A stretch of DNA of 64,000 nt from Bacteroidia bacterium. Its GTDB lineage: Bacteria > Bacteroidota > Bacteroidia > Flavobacteriales > Flavobacteriaceae. A program made the position numbers and the translations under genes. This document shows, piece after piece, positions 32,450-41,592 of the stretch (positions within the stretch are counted from its first letter, which is position 1; every line of letters starts with the position of its first letter). The notes under the pieces were generated by a model that was not told the origin of the DNA, searched no databases, and saw only the letters and a program-made list of their open reading frames with translations. The stretch covers positions 248,001-312,000 of the forward strand of contig JAUIFO010000002.1 in NCBI GenBank assembly GCA_030430385.1, read 5' to 3'.

Positions 32450-33427
32450 ATGAGAACGACATCATCTTTTATAAGAATTATATGTTTTGCCATTTTATGT
32501 GCAATACTATTAATGTTTATTATTTCACCCGAAAAACCACTTGAAGCCATTTATGATGTACCATATTGGCTCACGTTAAGTATTGCGATATTCTTTATGA
32601 TGGCCATAGAAGTATGTGTTGCCGCTTTACAAAGAATCCTTTATTTATCATTAGATTCAGAATCACGAGATAAATATGATAAGCAACAAGCCAAAGAAAA
32701 AGAAAATCAATTTAAATGGCTCAAAACAACTTATAAGAAATTATTAGGCGGCAAACCTATTGAAGAAGAACATGAAATTATCTTAGACCATAATTATGAT
32801 GGTATCAAAGAACTTGATAACAAACTTCCGCCTTGGTGGCTATATGGTTTTTATATTACCATAATATTTGCAGTAATTTACTTAGCGCGATTCCATGTTT
32901 TTGGTGGTTATACGCAAAGCGAAGAATATGAAACAGAACTTGAGATTGCTAAAGCCGAAATTGAAGCTTGGAAAAAAACCGCAAAAGACCTTGTTGATGT
33001 AAATACCGTTACAGTGCTTACAGACCCTAAGGATCTTAATGCTGGGAAATCCATTTTTAACGAACGTTGTGTAGCATGTCACAAGGCTGATGGAGGTGGT
33101 GGAATTGGACCAAACCTAACAGATCAATATTGGATATTAGGTGGTGGTATCAAAAACGTGTTCAATACCATTTCTGAAGGTGGTCGTTCAGGAAAAGGAA
33201 TGGTGCCATGGAAAACAGAATTAAAACCTTCTGAAATGGCTCAAGTTGCTAGTTATATATTAAGCCTTCAAGGCACAACACCTGCAGAACCAAAGGCTGC
33301 CGAAGGAGAAATTTGGGTTGATCCTGATGCACCTGTAAATGAGATATCAACTGATTCAACAGACATTAATCTTCAACAAGTTGAACCAACACATTTAGAT
33401 GGAACACCAACCGATAATCAAAATTAA
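32450..33427 (+). CDS. ccoP: cbb3 oxidase subunit III, c-type cytochrome CcoP
   Basis: The 325-residue membrane protein has two TM stretches in the first third (about 8-28 and 35-60), another near 125-145 (WWLYGFYITIIFAVIYLA), and a cytochrome c domain with one heme site CVACH at 207-211, then GPNLTDQYWI and GMVPWKTELKPSEMAQV with an axial Met. Classical CcoP has two hemes; only one is visible. CcoP takes electrons from soluble or membrane donors to CcoO. Confidence 0.92.
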   Translation: MRTTSSFIRIICFAILCAILLMFIISPEKPLEAIYDVPYWLTLSIAIFFMMAIEVCVAALQRILYLSLDSESRDKYDKQQAKEKENQFKWLKTTYKKLLGGKPIEEEHEIILDHNYDGIKELDNKLPPWWLYGFYITIIFAVIYLARFHVFGGYTQSEEYETELEIAKAEIEAWKKTAKDLVDVNTVTVLTDPKDLNAGKSIFNERCVACHKADGGGGIGPNLTDQYWILGGGIKNVFNTISEGGRSGKGMVPWKTELKPSEMAQVASYILSLQGTTPAEPKAAEGEIWVDPDAPVNEISTDSTDINLQQVEPTHLDGTPTDNQN

Positions 33428-33469
33428 AAACGACAAACAAAAAGGGAAACACCCTTAATTAGGTTAGGT

Positions 33470-34891
33470 ATGGATACTCCAGAAAACGAATTATTTAGAG
33501 ACAGTATTGGCACAATAACAGATGAAGGTAAGCGTGCTTGGGTATATCCTAAAAAACCAGAAGGACGCTACTACGAATGGCGAAAAATTGTCAGCTATAT
33601 TTTGCTTGCAATTCTGTTTATTTCTCCGTTTCTGAAAATAGACGGCAATCAATTTTTGTTGTTCAATGTGTTAGATCGTCGTTTCAATATTTTCGGACAA
33701 CCATTTTGGCCACAAGACTTTCATTTGTTTGTCATTATGATGATTATTGGTGTCGTTTTTATCGTTTTTTTCACCGTTGCTTTTGGAAGATTATTTTGCG
33801 GTTGGGTTTGTCCTCAAACCATATTTATGGAAATGGTATTTCGCCGTATTGAGTATTGGATTGAAGGTGACAGAGGGAAGCAGATTCGATTATCGAAAGC
33901 ACCATGGAATATGGAGAAAATCCGAAAGCGACTTACCAAATGGTTCGTCTTTTTCGTCATATCCTTTCTCATTGCAAATGTGTTTTTAGCATATTTAAAA
34001 GGGAGTGATAAAGTTCTGCAATACATAACAGAAGGACCTCAACACCACATCAACACCTTTATTTCGTTACTTATTTTTACCGCTGTCTTCTATTTTATAT
34101 TTGCTTGGTTTAGAGAGCAAGTCTGTGTTATTGCCTGTCCTTATGGACGTTTACAAGGGGTTTTACTCGACAATAAATCAATAGTGGTTGCTTATGATCA
34201 TAAAAGAGGTGAAAAGGAAAAAGGCAGAGCAAAGTTTAAAAAAAATGAAGATAGAGCAGCTACAGGTAAAGGTGATTGTATCGATTGCTTTCAATGTGTT
34301 CATGTCTGCCCAACAGGAATAGACATTCGCAACGGAACTCAATTAGAATGCGTGAATTGTACAGCTTGTATTGATGCATGTGATAACATCATGGATAATG
34401 TCGGACTTCCAAAAGGCTTAATTCGATATGCAAGTGAGGATAATATTGAAAAGAAAGCAAAATTCACTTTTAACCCAAGACTAAAAGGCTATAGTGCTGT
34501 TCTAGGGATTTTGGTCTTTGTTTTTATTGGGATGCTTTTTTTACGTAATGATATCGAAGCCAGAGTGCTTAGATTATCAGGGCAATTGTATGAACGTAAA
34601 GCCGATAATATCATAAGTAATGTATACACTTATAAATTAGTCAATAAAACCAATGAAGATATCGATGAGGTGAGCTTTAAATTATTATCGCATGAAGGTA
34701 CAATTAATGTCGTCTCTCATGATCTTTTCACTGTGCCTCAACAAGGTATTGCCGAAGGCACACTTTTTATAGAGGTTAATGCAAGCGCACTCAAAGGAGA
34801 CAACGATCGTGTGAAAATAGGAGTGTATAGTAAAAACATATTAATCGAAACTACTAAAACGTCCTTTTTAGGGCCACGAAGTTTTAGATAG
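33470..34891 (+). CDS. ccoG: cbb3 oxidase assembly ferredoxin-like protein CcoG (FixG)
   Basis: The 473-residue polytopic protein has TM helices around a cysteine-rich core: GRLFCGWVCPQTIFMEMVFR, CVIACPYGRLQG, and a 2[4Fe-4S] ferredoxin domain (CIDCFQCVHVCPTGIDIRNG, then CVNCTACIDAC). The C-terminal part is an Ig-like periplasmic domain. CcoG acts in copper reduction/cbb3 assembly. It follows ccoP by 42 nt. Confidence 0.94.
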   Translation: MDTPENELFRDSIGTITDEGKRAWVYPKKPEGRYYEWRKIVSYILLAILFISPFLKIDGNQFLLFNVLDRRFNIFGQPFWPQDFHLFVIMMIIGVVFIVFFTVAFGRLFCGWVCPQTIFMEMVFRRIEYWIEGDRGKQIRLSKAPWNMEKIRKRLTKWFVFFVISFLIANVFLAYLKGSDKVLQYITEGPQHHINTFISLLIFTAVFYFIFAWFREQVCVIACPYGRLQGVLLDNKSIVVAYDHKRGEKEKGRAKFKKNEDRAATGKGDCIDCFQCVHVCPTGIDIRNGTQLECVNCTACIDACDNIMDNVGLPKGLIRYASEDNIEKKAKFTFNPRLKGYSAVLGILVFVFIGMLFLRNDIEARVLRLSGQLYERKADNIISNVYTYKLVNKTNEDIDEVSFKLLSHEGTINVVSHDLFTVPQQGIAEGTLFIEVNASALKGDNDRVKIGVYSKNILIETTKTSFLGPRSFR

Positions 34892-34908
34892 TTCATAAAT
34901 ACAATATT

Positions 34909-35355
34909 ATGAAATGGAATTGGGGAAAAGGGCTTGTTGTTGGAATGCTTTTGTTTATGAGTTTTATCCTATATCTAGTGATCACAATGAGTACTGATAA
35001 AAAATATGATCACGACTTGGTAACTGAAGACTACTATGCTAAAGAGTTAGCGTATCAAAATGACATTGATAAACAAACGAATTTAAAGACGTTATCAAGT
35101 ATCATATCTGGAAGAAAAACTTCTGAAGGCTGGCTTTTAACCTTTCCGGAAGAACTAAATAATACAAACTCAAATGGTAAAGTGTTCCTGTATAGACCAT
35201 CGAACCAAAACCTGGATTTTGATTTTCCTTTTGTTTTAGACAAGTCTAATTTGCTCATACCTGACAATAGGCTGGTCGATGGTCGCTGGAACATTACCAT
35301 TGAATGGGAAACCAACGGTACCTCCTATTTGTACAAAAATTCAATCGTCTATTAA
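34909..35355 (+). CDS. fixH: FixH/CcoH family protein
   Basis: The 148-residue protein has one N-terminal TM helix (GLVVGMLLFMSFILYLVIT) and a small periplasmic domain containing the family-typical DLVTEDYYAKELAYQNDID segment. FixH/CcoH is a cbb3 oxidase assembly or stability factor. It is 17 nt after ccoG and abuts the next gene. Confidence 0.9.
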   Translation: MKWNWGKGLVVGMLLFMSFILYLVITMSTDKKYDHDLVTEDYYAKELAYQNDIDKQTNLKTLSSIISGRKTSEGWLLTFPEELNNTNSNGKVFLYRPSNQNLDFDFPFVLDKSNLLIPDNRLVDGRWNITIEWETNGTSYLYKNSIVY

Positions 35356-36063
35356 ATGGTATATACTGCTTTAATATTAGGGTTATTAGGAAGCTTTCAC
35401 TGTGTTGGCATGTGTGGTCCTATTGCTTTTTTACTACCCTTAGATAGAACAAGCAAGTATAAACGCACATTAGAAATTATAAGCTATCATTCAGGCAGAC
35501 TTTTTACTTATAGTATATTAGGTTTCATTTTTGGTCTAGTTGGAAAACGTTTACAATTATTTGGATTTCAGCAGCAATTATCAATCCTCATTGGAGTAGC
35601 AATGATTCTAATGATTGTAATTCCTAATAACATACTCAATCGCTATTCTTTATCAAAACCAATATATAAATGGGTTTCTAAATTAAAAAGCACGATAGGG
35701 TTACAACTCAAAAAGAAAGAAAAAGGAACGTTTTTTACATTAGGTTTTTTAAACGGATTATTGCCTTGTGGCTTAGTCTATATGGCTGTTTTTGGCGCTA
35801 TTGGTATTGGTAACACGTGGCAAGGAAGTTTGTATATGGTTTTTTTCGGTTTAGGAACAGTTCCGCTTATGACAAGTGCTATTTATCTAGGCAATTTTTT
35901 AAAAGGAACCATCAGAAAACAAATTCTTAAAGTAGTACCAATATTTGTTGTCATTATTGGACTTCTATTTATTTTGAGAGGTTTAGGCCTTGGTATAAAA
36001 TACATTTCGCCTTCAAATCAAGTGGCTGTTGAACAGGTGTCTTCGCAGCACGCATGTCATTAA
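35356..36063 (+). CDS. SafE/UreH-like membrane protein of the cbb3 cluster
   Basis: The 235-residue protein has six or so TM helices with a Cys/His entry motif SFHCVGMCGPIAFLLPL at the N-terminus and GLLPCGLVYMAVFGA in the middle, the pattern of the DsbD/UreH-type transmembrane family often linked to cbb3 genes (also annotated TauE/SafE-like). The paired Cys motifs suggest redox or copper handling. It starts immediately after the fixH stop. Confidence 0.88.
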   Translation: MVYTALILGLLGSFHCVGMCGPIAFLLPLDRTSKYKRTLEIISYHSGRLFTYSILGFIFGLVGKRLQLFGFQQQLSILIGVAMILMIVIPNNILNRYSLSKPIYKWVSKLKSTIGLQLKKKEKGTFFTLGFLNGLLPCGLVYMAVFGAIGIGNTWQGSLYMVFFGLGTVPLMTSAIYLGNFLKGTIRKQILKVVPIFVVIIGLLFILRGLGLGIKYISPSNQVAVEQVSSQHACH

Positions 36064-36084
36064 ACTTTGTAAACCAAAATATCC

Positions 36085-37446
36085 TTAAACAGTCATTGAA
36101 AACAGTGCTGTTTTAGGTTTCTTGCGCTTCAATCTAAGATCAAATGGCAAACAAATGTTTCTCACAAAAGGTTTTCCTTTTTCTGTAATTTTAATGTGAT
36201 TTGAATCACAAACTACTAAACCATCGTTTTCAAGCTCCTTAAGCGCGATCAAGATATCTGGAATGTCTTTAAAGTAAAGCGACGTATCAGTCCAACAAGT
36301 TTCAAATCGACACATTAAATTTAGAATATGTTGCCTGATAATAAGATCTTCTTCATTCAGAATATGACCTCTAAACACAGGAAAGATGTTTTTTGAAACC
36401 AAGTCTTGATAAGCTTCAACATTCTTAGTGTTTTGTGAAAAACCATACCAACTATCGCCAATAGCAGAAGCTCCAAGCCCAATCATAATATCTGTTTTGC
36501 TTGAAGAATAACCCATAAAATTTCTGTGAAGTGTTCCTTCTTTTTTTGCGATTGCCAAAGCGTCTGTAGCTAAAGCAAAATGATCCATTCCTATATCTTC
36601 GTAGCCTGCTTTTATAAGCATTGTTTTTCCTAGCTCATATTGTTCTCGTTTTTGAGAAGCATTAGGTAAGTCGGCATCTTTAAATCCGCGTTGTCCATTT
36701 CCTTTTATCCAAGGCACGTGTGCATAACTGTAATAAGCAATTCGATCTGGTTTTAATTGAATGGTTTTATTTATTGTATTAATGATATCTTCTTTGGTTT
36801 GAAATGGAAGCCCATAAATGATATCGTGCCCTACAGAAGAGTATCCCAAATCTCTGGCAGATTCAGTAGCATTTTTAACATGGCTAAACGGCTGCACTCT
36901 ATTTATCGCCTTTTGAACCTTCAAATTATAATCTTGAACACCATAACATACACGATTAAAACCTAAATCGTTTAGGGTTTTTAAGTGTGCTTCAGTTGTA
37001 TTGTTGGGATGACCTTCAAAGCTAAATTCAATAGCGTCTGCTTGATAGGACATTTTTAAAAGTCCATTGATTAAAAGCTCAAGATTTTCAGCACTAAAAA
37101 AAGTAGGTGTGCCGCCTCCTAAATGAATTTGCGACAAGGTGGGTTTTGTTCCTAAAACATCAACATACATCGAAAATTCCTTTAGAACACTTTTGATGTA
37201 TGGGAGCTCAACACTGTGATTTTTAGTAATGCGTTTTGTGCATCCGCAAAATGTGCACATAGATTCGCAAAATGGAAGATGGATATATAAACTGAGGTGT
37301 TTTTTTCCATCAGAAGACTTAAATTGTTTTTGAAGCGATTCAATCCATGCTTTAAGAGAAAAATGGTCTTCTTCCCAATAAGGAACTGTTGGATAGCTAG
37401 TGTATCGTGGTCCAGCCACATTATATTTAGAAACTAAAGTGCACAT
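36085..37446 (-). CDS. hemN: Oxygen-independent coproporphyrinogen III dehydrogenase
   Basis: The 453-residue radical-SAM enzyme converts coproporphyrinogen III to protoporphyrinogen IX without oxygen. The cluster motif is Cys60-x3-Cys64-x2-Cys67 (CESMCTFCGC), followed by IHLGGGTPTF and a C-terminal HemN domain. It is convergent with the cbb3 cluster. An Fnr-type promoter (37510-37468) precedes it, matching the demand for heme at low oxygen. Confidence 0.95.
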   Translation of the reverse strand: MCTLVSKYNVAGPRYTSYPTVPYWEEDHFSLKAWIESLQKQFKSSDGKKHLSLYIHLPFCESMCTFCGCTKRITKNHSVELPYIKSVLKEFSMYVDVLGTKPTLSQIHLGGGTPTFFSAENLELLINGLLKMSYQADAIEFSFEGHPNNTTEAHLKTLNDLGFNRVCYGVQDYNLKVQKAINRVQPFSHVKNATESARDLGYSSVGHDIIYGLPFQTKEDIINTINKTIQLKPDRIAYYSYAHVPWIKGNGQRGFKDADLPNASQKREQYELGKTMLIKAGYEDIGMDHFALATDALAIAKKEGTLHRNFMGYSSSKTDIMIGLGASAIGDSWYGFSQNTKNVEAYQDLVSKNIFPVFRGHILNEEDLIIRQHILNLMCRFETCWTDTSLYFKDIPDILIALKELENDGLVVCDSNHIKITEKGKPFVRNICLPFDLRLKRKKPKTALFSMTV

Positions 37447-37467
37447 TGTTATTGTGTTTTATGGCAA

Positions 37468-37510
37468 CAAAACTATCCATACAAAATGATAGAAACGATG
37501 ACTTTTGTCA
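37468..37510 (-). promoter_or_regulatory. Fnr-type box and -7 element upstream of hemN
   Basis: On the minus strand the palindrome TGACAAAAGTCA (37510-37499) is followed by TAGTTTTG (37475-37468), an exact TAnnTTTG, with 35 bp between their starts. Same geometry as the ccoI, ccoS, usp and HMA promoters. Confidence 0.75.
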
Positions 37511-37597
37511 CATCAAAGCATCATTTACAGAAATAATTCCTACTTGTATTTTGATGCTGATATTTTTTGTAGATTCACTCTGTTAAAAGAAACCAAT

Positions 37598-38929
37598 TTG
37601 AATTTTAATAAAGCACTGAATTTCATACCTATAAAACGAAATGCGCTAATTTTCATAGCAGCACTTCTTATTATTGTTTATGTTCTGAAACTGGAATTTT
37701 TTGAAGAAGAATCTATCATTGCACTTTATCTTAGATTATTTGCTTGGTTACTTGGGATTTTCATTGTGGTTATTGTTGGCGTTGGCTTCTTACATACCTT
37801 AATATGCTACATTCACTTTGTTAGTAACAAGAAGACCATTGCCCCAAAAATTGACATTGGTATTGATGGGAATATTAAAGGCGAAGCAGGACAAGTTCCC
37901 ATTCTAATTTCAATTCCCAAAGCACTGTTGCCTCTGTTGGGTTACATAAAAATTAGAATTGAATTTGAAAACGGAACACTTTCAGATACCATTGTCATTA
38001 ACAAGTATTCTAAGGGCTTTGAAAAACTGTTACCTAAAGAAGGGTCTTCACTAATTTGGTTGGCCGATAGAAAACAATACCACACCAAAGGATTCGTTAT
38101 TAGTTTTATGGACTATCTGCAGTTCTTCAGTTTTACGACCTATAAAAAATCTTCGAATTCATTTTACTTGCATTCTTCAGAAATGGATATTCCTGTTAAA
38201 GAGATTACGCCAACTAAAACGAAAGATGAGGTTGAAAAAATAAAGACATCCAGAAAGATTCAAGGTGATTATTTAAACTATAAAGATTATGAGATAGGTG
38301 ATGATGTGCGTCGCATTGTTTGGAAAATTTTCGCAAAAAACAGAGAACTGGTTATCAGAACACCTGAAGTGATTAACCCTTACGCATCGCATATTAGGTT
38401 TCATGCCAGCTTTTATAATGTGATTTCTAAAGATCTCAATTCTGAATATGCAACAAGCATGCTCAATTATTATAAAGACATTGTCTATAATATTTGCATG
38501 AACATTAAAAAGAAAGATAAAAAAGTAGAATTTAATATTGATCAAGCAGTTAACGAATTTGTTTCGGTCAACGAATCTGAACGTATAGGATTTCAGTTAA
38601 GTTCGGCTAGCTGGCAAAATAATTTTTCGGTCAACGAGTTAAAGACTTCAAGTGAGTCTGTTGTTTGTGTGTCTTCGCTAATTAGTGCTGAAGAGTTGTC
38701 GACCTTATTAGAAAAAGGATCGTCTAATATTATCATCGTTAATGCATCACGTCATTTAGACAATCAAAACCTATTTAATTTCAAAAATTTGTTTTTAAGA
38801 AAAGACCAAAAAACGGAATTGAATAAATTAACTTGGATGATTTCAAGTTCAAGAAGAACGGTCAAGCAAAACGAAAAAAAGATCCAGGAATTAGTAGCTA
38901 ATACAAACTTTACAGGGCAGATGATATGA
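37598..38929 (+). CDS. DUF58 domain membrane protein
   Basis: About 443 residues. Two TM helices near the N-terminus (IFIAALLIIVYVL, then LFAWLLGIFIVVIVGVGFL) lead to a cytosolic part with the DUF58 core DYEIGDDVRRIVWKIFAKN. DUF58, transglutaminase and MoxR proteins commonly form operons, presumably for chaperone-assisted assembly of envelope complexes. The start is set at TTG 37598; an earlier TTG at 37505 lies inside the hemN Fnr box. It overlaps the next gene by 4 nt. Confidence 0.85.
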   Translation: MNFNKALNFIPIKRNALIFIAALLIIVYVLKLEFFEEESIIALYLRLFAWLLGIFIVVIVGVGFLHTLICYIHFVSNKKTIAPKIDIGIDGNIKGEAGQVPILISIPKALLPLLGYIKIRIEFENGTLSDTIVINKYSKGFEKLLPKEGSSLIWLADRKQYHTKGFVISFMDYLQFFSFTTYKKSSNSFYLHSSEMDIPVKEITPTKTKDEVEKIKTSRKIQGDYLNYKDYEIGDDVRRIVWKIFAKNRELVIRTPEVINPYASHIRFHASFYNVISKDLNSEYATSMLNYYKDIVYNICMNIKKKDKKVEFNIDQAVNEFVSVNESERIGFQLSSASWQNNFSVNELKTSSESVVCVSSLISAEELSTLLEKGSSNIIIVNASRHLDNQNLFNFKNLFLRKDQKTELNKLTWMISSSRRTVKQNEKKIQELVANTNFTGQMI

Positions 38930-41586
38930 GGCAAATTGATTACAAAGGATTAGCACTCGGATTATTGTTTTTAATCCTTCCTACGATACTGATCATGTAT
39001 CCTTTACTTGGTTTTTTGTCTGAATACTATGCCTTGCTATTTATTGATAAACACTTTTTAATTAGTGTGTTTGCTATTGGAATAGTAACCGCTTACCTCT
39101 TGCATGAAACTAAGATTAGGTTTCTAATAATATTCGGACTCCTAGTGCTTTTGGTAAACATACTCTACAACTCTATAAGTTCGGTGCCCTTTACTGAATT
39201 TGACGCCTATTATGTTGCCAATCGCTTCAAGATTAATACGAGTATTTTCGTTTTTGGTTGGTTTTCTGGCTTTGCCATCTCTAAATGGCGTTATTATTTT
39301 ATCGTTTTTTCACTAGTACTCACAGCCATATCTGTCATTCTTATTTCAGATTTAGAACTTTCTAATGTTAATGATATCATTTGGTTGATCGCACCAACCA
39401 TCTTGTATGCGTTCTACGGAATTTATGTCAAAGAATTACTCAAAACCATAAAAAAGCAAGACCAAACAAACTATCTATTAGTGATTGGACGAATCATACT
39501 TTTTGCATTGGTGGCTTTGTTTTTGTTTTGGGCAACGGTTCAGCTTTTAGACTCTAAACTCGACAGCATTCAAAATGAGATTTCTCAAGCTCAAGGCGAA
39601 GATGAAGATAGCGATGCGGAAGGTGAGGACGACGAAAGTAACGACTCTAATGATGATGGTGGTGGCGGAAGCTCTAATTCGAAGTTTAATATTGAGGATT
39701 ATCTCGGACTAAGAGATCGGTTGAACGTCTCTGATGAGCTTCTGTTTTGTGCTAACATCGATAACTTTATTAATGAGACAACACCAAACCCACAATACAT
39801 TACGCTCTATCATTTAAATCAGTACAACCCAACATTAGAGCAGTTTGAAATTGATCCAGATAGTATTGTTCGTGATTTATTCTTGCCAAACCCAACTGAA
39901 ATTCCACAGTATTTCAGTCAGCAAAACGATTCGGTTTTGGTATACGATAAAATGGAACGTGCTATAAAGGAAGTAAAAAGCACAATGTACATTGCTAATT
40001 TAAGTCCAGAAGTGTTTGTGGCTCCAAGTACAGCCTATGCTTGTCAGCCAATTTCTATTGAAGAAGAATTTCAAAAAGAATATAAGTTTGCCTATAATGT
40101 CTATTCTGAAGTATCTGAATTAAACAGCGCTTATTTTGTTTACAACACTAAAAACCAATCCATAATTGATTATCAAGAAAATCGTTATCGAACGCTCAGA
40201 CGTGCAAAATCTTATGAAGATGAAGACGATCGATTTATGGATTATTACACCGAAATGCCTACAGGTGAACTCTACGACAAGATTAGTCATCTAGCAGATA
40301 GTTTGACTGTTGGAGATCAAACGGCAATTGATAAAATTCTAAGCATTCGAAATTACTTTTTGTCTAAAGATGAAGATGGAAAACAACGCTACACTTACAC
40401 GTTAACTCCCGGAAAACCAACAGATCCTAACATTCCTAATGCTACAATGTTAGGCGAGTTTTTATTCAATACTAATGAAGGCTATTGTACATATTTTGCA
40501 ACCTCATCGTTATTTATGTTGCGTTCTCTTGGAATTCCTTCACGAGTAGCTGTTGGCTTTATGACTGTAGATAGAAGTCATAAAACGCCAGGTTGGTATT
40601 GGTTTTATGCTGATCAGGCTCATGCGTGGACGCAAGTGTATATTCCAGAATACGGTTGGTTAGATTTTGATATGACTGTGAGTAATGAAGAAGCAGAGCA
40701 AGCGCCTCAGCCTGATGGCACACCACCAACACCTCCAACCAAAGAAACATTTGTTGGTAAGGGCGTGGTTACAGTTGTTGATACCTTGAGCAAGCGTATG
40801 GAAGTTCGTGTTGATCAAATGATTATAAATGACAACGGAATTTCCCTAGACAGCACAAATCTTTTAGATATGGAGTTTGATGTAAATCAAGCTAAAGTAT
40901 TTGCTGGAGAGCAACAAATTTCATTGCCACAGGTAAAACTTGGCGATACTGCTGTTATGGTATCGTTTGACTATAAGATTGGAAACATCCGAAAGAAACG
41001 AGACAATGAGCGCATTGAAGCTTACATGGAACGCTTTCCAGATCCTATTATAATTATGGAAGTGCATGTGCCAGAAATTGAACCCGAACAATTAGAACAA
41101 CCTGAACCTGAAGAAGAGGAAAGCATCATTGAATCGATTACAAACTGGTCAATTTATGTCGTAGCATTATTGCTGCTTCTGCTTCTTATATTAATGCTAT
41201 CGCCAATTTGTTATTTCTGGTGGTTATCCAGAAAAGCTAAGCACAACAATGATATAGTAAGCCTTTCCGAAGTGAATTACAAGAATGCGCATTTTGTACT
41301 CAATCAAATGGGAATTCCGAGAGGATACCAAACACCTTTAGTCTATGCTAGAGATACAGTAGATCCTAAATTTGGAACCAACTTTGAAGCCTTTATAAAT
41401 ATCTATCAAAAACTAAAATATAGTAGCAACGAACTGACAGATAGTGAAACGGATTTAGTTAAAAATTTCCACACAGATTTTAACCAACGTGTATTGTCAA
41501 CCTATAGCAAGTCAGAGCGCTTTGTAAATTTTATAAAACCAAATAAATGGATTCACTACATGCTGAATCTTAATCTAAAAAAATAA
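38926..41586 (+). CDS. Transglutaminase-like membrane protein (TgpA type)
   Basis: The 886-residue protein has several TM helices in the first 220 residues, an Asp/Glu/Ser-rich linker (around 225-250), and a periplasmic transglutaminase core with the Cys in GYCTYFATSSLFMLRSLGIP, His in QAHAWTQVYI and Asp in WLDFDMT. A TM helix near 745 precedes a cytosolic tail. This is the TgpA-like partner of DUF58 and MoxR. Substrate unknown. Confidence 0.9.
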   Translation: MRQIDYKGLALGLLFLILPTILIMYPLLGFLSEYYALLFIDKHFLISVFAIGIVTAYLLHETKIRFLIIFGLLVLLVNILYNSISSVPFTEFDAYYVANRFKINTSIFVFGWFSGFAISKWRYYFIVFSLVLTAISVILISDLELSNVNDIIWLIAPTILYAFYGIYVKELLKTIKKQDQTNYLLVIGRIILFALVALFLFWATVQLLDSKLDSIQNEISQAQGEDEDSDAEGEDDESNDSNDDGGGGSSNSKFNIEDYLGLRDRLNVSDELLFCANIDNFINETTPNPQYITLYHLNQYNPTLEQFEIDPDSIVRDLFLPNPTEIPQYFSQQNDSVLVYDKMERAIKEVKSTMYIANLSPEVFVAPSTAYACQPISIEEEFQKEYKFAYNVYSEVSELNSAYFVYNTKNQSIIDYQENRYRTLRRAKSYEDEDDRFMDYYTEMPTGELYDKISHLADSLTVGDQTAIDKILSIRNYFLSKDEDGKQRYTYTLTPGKPTDPNIPNATMLGEFLFNTNEGYCTYFATSSLFMLRSLGIPSRVAVGFMTVDRSHKTPGWYWFYADQAHAWTQVYIPEYGWLDFDMTVSNEEAEQAPQPDGTPPTPPTKETFVGKGVVTVVDTLSKRMEVRVDQMIINDNGISLDSTNLLDMEFDVNQAKVFAGEQQISLPQVKLGDTAVMVSFDYKIGNIRKKRDNERIEAYMERFPDPIIIMEVHVPEIEPEQLEQPEPEEEESIIESITNWSIYVVALLLLLLLILMLSPICYFWWLSRKAKHNNDIVSLSEVNYKNAHFVLNQMGIPRGYQTPLVYARDTVDPKFGTNFEAFINIYQKLKYSSNELTDSETDLVKNFHTDFNQRVLSTYSKSERFVNFIKPNKWIHYMLNLNLKK

Positions 41587-41592
41587 AAAAGT

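Noticed and set aside
26956..35355. Nitrogen fixation cluster, from the Fix names
   Set aside because: The genes encode cbb3 oxidase and its assembly factors; no nif genes are present.
37505..37597. Longer N-terminus of the DUF58 protein
   Set aside because: The TTG start at 37505 lies inside the hemN Fnr box and the added residues are not conserved in kind; TTG 37598 fits better.
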